Shown here: in pieces, positions 58,601 to 64,000 of the stretch
Position numbering within the stretch: position 1 is the stretch's first letter
How the letters are laid out: each line of letters opens with the position of its first letter
Source: Patagioenas fasciata
Lineage: Eukaryota > Chordata > Aves > Columbiformes > Columbidae
Assembly: GCF_037038585.1 (NCBI RefSeq)
Contig: NC_092525.1
Coordinates: forward strand, 27,120,367-27,184,366
Direction of reading: 5' to 3'
DNA length: 64,000 bases
Made by a program: the position numbers and the translations under genes
The notes under the pieces: generated by a model
Told to the model about the DNA's origin: nothing
What the model saw: only the letters and a program-made list of their open reading frames with translations
Databases searched by the model: none

Positions 58601-61572
58601 TCACAAGACTTCTTCAACCCTCAGTATAACATGAACTCAATTTGTAGGACTCATTTTTTCCTGGCTACTCTACACAAGCAGAGTTTACCCTCACCCAGAA
58701 AGGGCTGGCAATATAAACACGTTCAAACCGCAGGGCCCAGTACAAACTACCACGCAAAAGAACTGCCTCAGCAAGATTGTTTTTTCTTCAGCACATTGAA
58801 GGAGAGGGAGAATAAAACTATGCAGAGTATCAGTTTGGACTAGAGCCTCTTCTGTTCTTTGTTTGCCTATTTCCTGTTCACTTACTCTGTTTCAGTATAA
58901 TTGCAGGCATAAATTAGGTGTTTTCAGCAAATCAGCTTCGCTCAATTCTTGGTTTTCTTTGTTTAATCAAGTCATTACTATATAGTGTTGCAGCATACTC
59001 ACTCGAGAATGCAGAGAGATTAGTGTTGCTCAGTAATTTTAAGGGAGAGGAACAAGGGAAGTAAGTAACATCAGACATCTGAATGTGGAAAGACACGTTA
59101 TTTTCAGTAGTGAATTCACTGAAAATAAAAGATTTCTTATTGATGAACAGGATACCTGCTCACTGGAAGTATCTCACAAAGGATAAGTAGTACTTCTTAT
59201 AATTAAAAATATACTGCAAAAAATGAAATGTATACAGCTTTGCTATTAGACTCCCAGAAAGACCACGTTACACTGAGTAGCTGGAATAAGATCTTTCTAC
59301 TTGTGGAAAAATAAGTCTAAGTAATGCTCTCTTACAAAATTGTTTCTAACAAACTAAACCTAAAACTAAGTAAAAACCAGATAATTTGTATTTCGTGTGT
59401 TCACTTCCATTTCAAAAACAGGCAGGAAAAAGTTCAGCAGGATGATACACTAATAAACATTACAGAAAGGTCAATCATAAAAAGCAACTTTGAAAAGTGT
59501 TTTATAATAGGAAAAACATCCTTTTTTAAGTTGTAGGGAAGAAAAGGTCATAAAACTTACTAGAAAAAAAATACTTAAAAAAAAAATACATTCAGAAAAG
59601 CAAGGTCTTATCTAAACAGGTGCACTGCATAACTGAGATCTCTCACAATCCATCTATTATTCACTTTCGACAGTGGCCAACATCAAGGTACATGAGAGAA
59701 AATACAACAGATGATAAACTCCGCTCCAATAGAAACTACTCCCAAACTGTTTGGGAAAGTGACATTCTAATTACTGTTAAGGTTGCTTATGGGTTTATTC
59801 TAGTGAAAGTAATCACTGACATAATTTAGTTTCAAGGTTGTGTGGGGGTTTTGTTGTTAGTGGTGGTTTTGTGGCTTTGTTTTAGATTTTGTTTTGGTGT
59901 TGTTTTTTTTTTTTTTTTTTATTACAGAAAGCTCTCATCTTGAGAAGAGGCTGAACTACACCTGCACAACACAAAACTCAAATTTAAATTCTTGCCTCTA
60001 TCACATCCACTTGCTTGCAAACATCTCTCATGAGTTTGTCAATTATTGTCTCCTCATTTTGTCTTCAGTACAAAGTTTCTCTGCCCTTGTATCCTAACTC
60101 TACTGTTCAGGAGCCTAAATGAATTCAAAGCAGCAGATATCACCTATTTACAGAATATTTGGAAAAAATGCAGACAGGAATTTGCCTGTTCTCGTATGTT
60201 TTACTAATATTTGCTTAATTCTTGACTGAGCTCCTGTTTAACATCCTCTTCAACTGACAGATAATACCCTTAATGAAAAAAAAAACCCACAACTGTGACA
60301 GATAACTTTCTCACTAACCCCCATCCTGCACATTAGCAAACACACACCCATCCCCCAAAAATACCCCACAAAACAAAAAAAATACAAACCAAACAAACAA
60401 AAACAAAAAATACAAGCACAAAACCAACAGAAACACACCAAAACCAAGTTGCAGTGATCTTTACTAAAAAGACTTTTAAAAGAGTTTTAGCTTCTAGTCA
60501 GAGAAACGTTGGATTTTTCATTAAATAAAAAAGAAACCACCCACATAAACACCACAGTTGGATAATTACTGTACCAGCAAGAAATGCTGCTAGTCTAATA
60601 TCCCACAGCTACTCATGTTCACCAACCAAACTAAGAATTTGTTGCAAGGGTACCATCAATTTTATTCTCTTTTTCTCATAAAGATATTGCCATCTATATA
60701 TTAAAAGAACTATGCTTACCTGTGATACCCTCTGCCAGTAGATCGGTCATTCTGCAGCACATTGACAGTAGTTTAGTAGTGTAATCATCTAAAAGAATTA
60801 CCTAAATATATATAAAAAAAAAAGTTTTCAGATAAGTTAATTGGCTACAGTAAACCCATGTTATTTCGTTAACAACCCATCATGGAAATTTGAAGCTGAA
60901 ATCCATTTCTTTTCATCACCCACATATAGCAACTTTGCAGTGGGAAATTAATCTCAAACAGCACCAGAAGGCTGCTTCCTACATTCAGGATTTCAAAAAG
61001 ATGAGCTCCATCTTAAATAAGTAGCTTGTCCCCACTACTACTACTAGAAAGTATTTGAAAACTTTCACACAAGCTTTTTGAATTTCTGCTAATTTACCCC
61101 ATTGCTTGTTTAAGTATAACTGTACTTATTCTAAAACTGTTTCACAGCTTAAGTGGCTCCAACAGGTATCATACTGCTAAATCCTGCCCCACACGTATTA
61201 AACAGCAGTATAATTTTTTAAATTAATCAAATATAAGTCTTTTGAAAGTAAAGTGAGGAAAACAGATTTTTTTTTTTCAAAACTTAGAGAATAATTGAGA
61301 CAACTAACCATTTGTCCTTCCTAGGCAAGCCCTTAGATTTTTCATTATGTATTATACAGAGATCTGAGTTAGCAGAACTAAAAAGCATTACTTGAATAGA
61401 AAACAACTTTAAATGAAAGTGCAATCCATTATATGATACTTATTTGTTGTATACTCAGCAATACCGACTACTCGTTCAAGTGATTCTATCATTCTTACAA
61501 AAATTACTTAAAAACTACATACCTTCCATTCTTCTTCTTCCCTGCAGTCATCAAATACTAGTGATTTTAGCT
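43598..61572 (-). CDS. STXBP3: STXBP3 (Munc18c), exons 2-19; 5' end outside window
   Basis: Sec1/Munc18 protein that binds syntaxin-4 and controls SNARE-mediated fusion, including GLUT4 vesicle insertion (known for the family). Coding segments on the minus strand: 61572-61523, 60801-60720, 58405-58329, 57301-57223, 55839-55739, 53736-53582, 52711-52621, 51644-51520, 50068-49964, 49415-49358, 49145-49080, 48635-48555, 47913-47775, 47198-47092, 46634-46536, 45659-45574, 45281-45133, 43689-43598. They total 1742 nt, encoding 579 residues after a split codon. Human Munc18c is 592 aa, so about 16 N-terminal residues are missing, in exon 1 right of the window. The Sec1 domain is present throughout; conserved blocks include [47 protein letters not shown] and VIGGITYSE. 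One intron appears to use a GC donor (after 51520). Introns not described elsewhere hold nothing recognisable. Confidence 0.95.
43850..43990 (-). repeat. Possible ancient interspersed repeat (CR1/L3- or SINE-like)
   Basis: A GC-richer island in the intron. The minus strand reads GGTTTGAAACCGGGCAGAGC, then AGGGACTTGG, and further on GGATGGCTCAGCAGGTGGAA followed by GAGGGACACT. The wording resembles old amniote repeats with a B-box-like GGTTCGAAACC core, but I cannot name the family. Confidence 0.3.
43990..44049. repeat. A/C-rich simple sequence
   Basis: CAAACAAAAAATAAAGC, a run of A, then ACCACCACCACACACAAACA. Strongly strand-biased low complexity in the STXBP3 intron. Confidence 0.7.
44601..44673. 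repeat. G/T-rich simple sequence
   Basis: Iterated TTTTGGGGTTGTTTTG and GTTTGGGGTTTTG-like units on the plus strand, almost free of A and C. The complement-type tracts lie elsewhere in the window. Confidence 0.7.
45133..45281 (-). CDS. STXBP3: STXBP3 exon 18 ([13 protein letters not shown])
   Basis: Acceptor ttcacag; [20 protein letters not shown], then [20 protein letters not shown] and [10 protein letters not shown]. Donor ATTG|GTAAGC. GGITYSE is a hallmark of SM proteins. Confidence 0.94.
45574..45659 (-). CDS. STXBP3: STXBP3 exon 17
   Basis: Encodes [20 protein letters not shown] and TWNGSGAV. Two donor sites overlap, GCA|GTAAG|GTAAAT. Only the second gives GSGAVSARQKP across the junction in frame; the first would remove five bases and frameshift. 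Confidence 0.9.
46536..46634 (-). CDS. STXBP3: STXBP3 exon 16
   Basis: 33 codons: [20 protein letters not shown], then [13 protein letters not shown]. Acceptor tttcag, donor [20 protein letters not shown] is almost identical to the mammalian protein. Confidence 0.94.
47092..47198 (-). CDS. STXBP3: STXBP3 exon 15
   Basis: Encodes [20 protein letters not shown], then [15 protein letters not shown]. Acceptor atcaaag, donor TTCA|GTAAGA. Confidence 0.93.
47299..47322. repeat. (TTTG)6 microsatellite
   Basis: Six perfect TTTG units on the plus strand, about 100 bp from STXBP3 exon 15 within the intron. Likely length-polymorphic. Confidence 0.85.
47775..47913 (-). CDS. STXBP3: STXBP3 exon 14
   Basis: Encodes [20 protein letters not shown], then [20 protein letters not shown] and YIFSTN. 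Acceptor tttag, donor AATG|GTATAA. Confidence 0.94.
48555..48635 (-). CDS. STXBP3: STXBP3 exon 13 (81 nt)
   Basis: 27 codons, [20 protein letters not shown] then RLCKTEQ, phase 0 on both sides. Acceptor ttctag, donor CAG|GTATGC. Confidence 0.93.
49080..49145 (-). CDS. STXBP3: STXBP3 exon 12 (66 nt)
   Basis: 22 codons, [22 protein letters not shown], phase 0 on both sides. Acceptor tttacag, donor AGG|GTAAGG. Confidence 0.92.
49358..49415 (-). CDS. STXBP3: STXBP3 exon 11 (58 nt)
   Basis: Encodes [19 protein letters not shown] after a split Glu codon. It contains nine consecutive A bases (Lys codons), a slippage-prone run. Acceptor tttcag, donor AAA|GTAAGT. Confidence 0.9.
49964..50068 (-). 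CDS. STXBP3: STXBP3 exon 10
   Basis: Acceptor ttggaag; [20 protein letters not shown], then [14 protein letters not shown]. Donor AGA|GTATGT. The open frame continuing upstream of the acceptor is intronic. Confidence 0.92.
51520..51644 (-). CDS. STXBP3: STXBP3 exon 9 (GC splice donor)
   Basis: Acceptor ttctag; [20 protein letters not shown], then [21 protein letters not shown] and the first two bases of a Lys codon. The junction to YKSEG in the next exon requires cutting at TACAA|GCAAGT, a GC donor. The nearest GT (GTATTT, three bases later) breaks the frame. Confidence 0.92.
51889..51943. repeat. A/C-rich simple sequence
   Basis: AAAACAACAACACACAACAA followed by similar A/C units, in the STXBP3 intron upstream of exon 9. 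Confidence 0.65.
52621..52711 (-). CDS. STXBP3: STXBP3 exon 8
   Basis: Encodes [20 protein letters not shown], then [10 protein letters not shown]. Acceptor ttcccag, donor AAAG|GTAGAA. Matches the [17 protein letters not shown] block of mammalian Munc18c. Confidence 0.92.
52987..53027 (+). repeat. Polypurine tract (GAAA/GAGA)
   Basis: About 40 bp of almost pure purine (GAAAACAAGAAAGAAAAAAG and GAAAGAGAAAG), interrupted by a single C. Intronic, and polypyrimidine on the STXBP3 sense strand. Confidence 0.65.
53582..53736 (-). CDS. STXBP3: STXBP3 exon 7
   Basis: Encodes [20 protein letters not shown], then [20 protein letters not shown] and [11 protein letters not shown]. Acceptor gcatag, donor AAAAG|GTGGGG. 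Confidence 0.94.
55098..55183. repeat. Cluster of short palindromes
   Basis: GTGGTTTC/GAAACCAC (loop 5), then an alternative pairing GGAAACCA/TGGTTTCC, then TCTCAA/TTGAGA, then AAAACATGGA/TCCATGTTTT (loop 2), all within 86 bp of the STXBP3 intron between exons 6 and 7. Confidence 0.8.
55739..55839 (-). CDS. STXBP3: STXBP3 exon 6
   Basis: Encodes [20 protein letters not shown], then [13 protein letters not shown]. Acceptor cctag, donor CAG|GTAAGT. Confidence 0.94.
57223..57301 (-). CDS. STXBP3: STXBP3 exon 5
   Basis: Encodes [20 protein letters not shown] and YVYFTD. Acceptor cataag, donor GACT|GTGAGT. Confidence 0.93.
57480..57890 (-). mobile_element. CR1 LINE 3' fragment (minus strand)
   Basis: On the minus strand, landmarks of avian CR1 run in order: GTGTTCAGCCTGGGGAAGAG, CTGAGGGGAGACCTCATGGT, CAGGGGAGGTTCAGGTTGGA, GAACAGGCTCCCCAGGGAGG and a degraded (ATTCTRTG)-like end near 57482. 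The frame [20 protein letters not shown] is a translated remnant of the 3' portion. About 410 bp, 5'-truncated, in the STXBP3 intron and in the gene's own orientation. It looks younger than the CR1 at 37820. Confidence 0.93.
58329..58405 (-). CDS. STXBP3: STXBP3 exon 4
   Basis: Encodes [20 protein letters not shown], then TPTKK. Acceptor tttatag, donor AAAAG|GTTAGT. Confidence 0.93.
59838..59922. repeat. G/T-rich tract ending in poly(T)
   Basis: GTGTGGGGGTTTTGTTGTTA, TTTTGTTTTGGTGTTG and about 20 T, in the STXBP3 intron between exons 3 and 4. Confidence 0.7.
60277..60446. repeat. A/C-rich simple sequence (long)
   Basis: About 170 bp dominated by A and C on the plus strand, including CCAAACAAACAAAAACAAAA, about 280 bp from STXBP3 exon 3. 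It is the longest such tract in the window. Confidence 0.7.
60720..60801 (-). CDS. STXBP3: STXBP3 exon 3
   Basis: Encodes [20 protein letters not shown], then LLAEGIT. Acceptor tttag, donor CACAG|GTAAGC. Confidence 0.94.
61523..61572 (-). CDS. STXBP3: STXBP3 exon 2 (50 nt)
   Basis: Acceptor ttacag, then two bases completing a Lys codon and [16 protein letters not shown]. Donor GAAG|GTATGT. Equivalent to IKATVFDDCKKEGEWK in mammals. Confidence 0.92.
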
Positions 61573-64000
61573 CTGTAAGAAGAAACACAGTTTACCAGTT
61601 ACAGGAACCAAGCTGTTACAAAAACATAAGTCACCTATTTAGTCTCATATGTTTAGAGACCTAAAAAAACCACAAACAAACAATCCACCTCTGGAGAATT
61701 CTGGACCAAACACTGTACCTGCCTGTTTCAGAAAGATGTAGCTAAGGTTTTCATTTTGCTAATAATAAACAACTTCATAAAGATCAGTCTGAATGACCAC
61801 AAGCCTGTAAAAGTTTCACTTTGTTTCCGTTTTTGTTGTCAACTCCTTCACTAAATGGATTGTGCACATGCAAAAAGAATTAAGCTACTCTAAGATAAGG
61901 CAGCTGGACCAACACATTCACAAACAGACGTATTTTAAAATATATGCTAACTTCAGATATCCTTGTTCTTCCTGTAGAATTCCAGCATAAGGCTAAGAAA
62001 ATACCAATTCTTTCAAAAACTGAGAGTTATCTTAAGGTACACATTATCTTGTCCTGCTATAGCAACTCTGGAAGAAACATCAATTAAAAAGCTTGTACAG
62101 GATTCAGCAATAGAAGTCAGCCTCTGGTTATGACCCACAGCTTTTCAAGACCATCAGAACTGAGCTGGAACTTTCAGCAGTGGTGTCACCAGACTAATGC
62201 AGGTTTGATCTCACAGCAGTGGTATGTATTAATTAGAAGTCTGTTTAAAACCTGGTGTTTATAAGCACGGGAATAAAGAGGTCTGATTATTCTGTTCCCT
62301 TTTGCCAGAGAAAATAATTTTAGATTAAGCTAATGACTGCTGCCATCTATTAAAATAACTGGACCTTTTTCCCAAATGAAAAAAAGGAAAACAACAGCAA
62401 CAGAAGCCTAAAATACAAATGTGTGAATTCAGCATGCATTTTGTGATAACTGCTAAGTGAAAGAACCATAAGATGTTTCAGAATAGTAGGCATACATACA
62501 TCAGAAAGTACACCTGTTTCTTCAGTGTTTACAAATATGAACATATTCACTTGTGTCCAAGTCCTTTTGGCATAACACTGTCACAAGATACCCCATCTCT
62601 ACCCCCAGTTTCCCATGCCTCAGAATTCAGTTTTTCCAGCTGAGCAGCCTACCTGCTCATCCAGCCTTCAAGTCGGTTCAGTTTCACCAATTCTCATAGT
62701 TGCATTTTACAAAGACATCCTCCACAGACTCTTTCACAATGACACAGTATATTTTGAAATATGAGTACTTTATGCTTGAGCTTTCCAATACCCTCAAAGT
62801 TACTTTTTGCAGCAGTGACATTCTTCATAGCAATTTAAAAATCTTACACTCCATCTAATAAACTGGCAAAACCATTGGTCTGATGTTACTTAAGCAAAAA
62901 GCACATGTTTCAAGAGGGATGCAATGGGTATATTTTGTTCATGTCACCAAACAGAACTCAAATTCAGTTCTCCTGAGCCTTTCTCTGCTCACACAACTCC
63001 TCAAATCCATTGTCATTCCTCAGACTTGCCTTCAATTCAACATCTCTCCTGTTACACACAATCCACAGTTTTCAACAAATTCTAGGTCTGCTTAGCCTGG
63101 GTAGAGACTCCTATGATTTCTGTCTATATGCTCTATAAAATCGCAGAACGTTTCTCACTCCACAGCTGATACCAAGATGTATTTGTTCATAATACTCGAA
63201 TCCAGGATGTAACGCAAGCACGTTTTTCCTGACGCTTTTATACTGTGTATTTGTTATGTACATTTTTCTAGGTCTGCATACAAAGTGTAAGAACAAATCT
63301 TCAGCCTCAAGACAATTTCATTAACCTTCATATTTTCTGATAATACTCTTAGCAAGGAATTAGTCCTTAGCATTACAGAGGTCTTTTTAATAAACTGAAT
63401 GTCTGAGAGCCTTGTCCAAAAATCTCAAATATATTTTCTCTATAATACTTCTAAGTTACTTGCCTATAAAATAAACCAGAACATAAAAATGCATAATCAA
63501 GTTGTGTCTTCAGCTTCATTTCTGTAATTAAAAATAAAAGTCAGCTTTCTCCCATCATTAAAAGAAATTTTATTCCAAGCTAACAGCAGATACAGTGTAT
63601 TCACCCCCGCAACATTCCAACCACTCTTTGTTTTGTCCTCAGCCTACAGCTGCTTTCACCAAATAACTGACTCGTCCTGGTTTACAGGCTCTCAAAATCA
63701 TCTCCTTTGTTTCCAGTAAGCATTCTGAATGCTTCAAAAACAGTGAGAAACCCAGGTATGAATAGCACTCCATTTTTACCTAAGCATTCATTTCCTTCTC
63801 GCAAATTTCATACCAACCATGCTTCTTAACTACCTTCTCTAATTTTGTCTTAATACATTTAATCAGTTTAAGGCATTTTTCTTCTACTTCCCAAACCAGA
63901 TAAGAACTACACACAACCCCAATGGGACTGAAGACTGATAAACCCCTGTGTGGAGAGAGGAAAAAAAGAAAAAACACCACACCCCCGCACCACACCTTGA
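61573..64000 (-). other. STXBP3: STXBP3 intron 1 (partial; runs off the window)
   Basis: No GC-rich stretch and no frame resembling the short Munc18c N-terminus occurs here, so exon 1 and the promoter must lie beyond 64000. Otherwise plain AT-rich intron without recognisable elements. Confidence 0.75.

Noticed and set aside
63780-63995. Frame at the right edge as STXBP3 exon 1
   Set aside because: The translation (MWCGGVVFFLF...) does not resemble the Munc18c N-terminus, and the region is not GC-rich as a first exon would be.
1-64000. CRISPR arrays, bacterial operons, prophage, tRNA or rRNA genes
   Set aside because: The DNA is vertebrate with introns throughout. No regularly spaced repeats and no convincing tRNA, snoRNA or rRNA were recognised by eye.

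Overview
The window is vertebrate nuclear DNA, most likely from a bird. Compact multi-exon genes have GT-AG introns, there is one GC-rich CpG island, and interspersed repeats are very sparse: two short CR1 LINE 3' fragments of avian type and one possible ancient repeat. There are no bacterial or viral features. I recognise three protein-coding genes, and I rebuilt their exons by matching translated segments to remembered family sequences and then requiring splice sites and reading phase to agree at every junction.

Layout. (1) About 160-29,800, minus strand: GPSM2 (LGN/Pins), with 14 coding exons from the ATG at 17785 to the stop at 580. A likely non-coding first exon lies in the CpG island about 11.8 kb upstream. 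The predicted protein is 663 aa, with an N-terminal TPR array and four C-terminal GoLoco motifs. (2) About 29,090-29,990: CpG island with CCAAT and GC boxes, probably a bidirectional promoter shared by GPSM2 (leftward) and AKNAD1 (rightward). (3) About 30,000-42,160, plus strand: AKNAD1 (AKNA domain containing 1), with 14 coding exons giving 891 aa from the ATG at 30598, or 911 aa if a short upstream coding exon is used. (4) About 42,600-64,000, minus strand: STXBP3 (Munc18c), exons 2-19 of a gene I expect to have 19 exons. Its promoter and first exon (about 16 residues) lie beyond the right edge.

The order STXBP3 - AKNAD1 - GPSM2, with AKNAD1 on the opposite strand, is the arrangement on human 1p13.3, so this is a conserved synteny block. 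GPSM2 and AKNAD1 are head to head; AKNAD1 and STXBP3 are tail to tail with less than 1 kb between their likely poly(A) sites. The genes do not form a pathway. GPSM2 links Galpha-GDP to NuMA for spindle orientation, STXBP3 is a Sec1/Munc18 regulator of syntaxin-4 fusion, and AKNAD1 has no established role.

I found no undescribed biological system here. The points most worth checking are a GC-AG intron in STXBP3, splice sites where the best-looking GT or AG breaks the frame (STXBP3 exon 17, AKNAD1 exon 8), a GPSM2 C-terminal tail unlike that of mammals, a Cys-X-Leu-Cys motif that recurs three times in AKNAD1, and the uncertain start codon of AKNAD1. All homology calls rest on recalled family sequences; no search was run.
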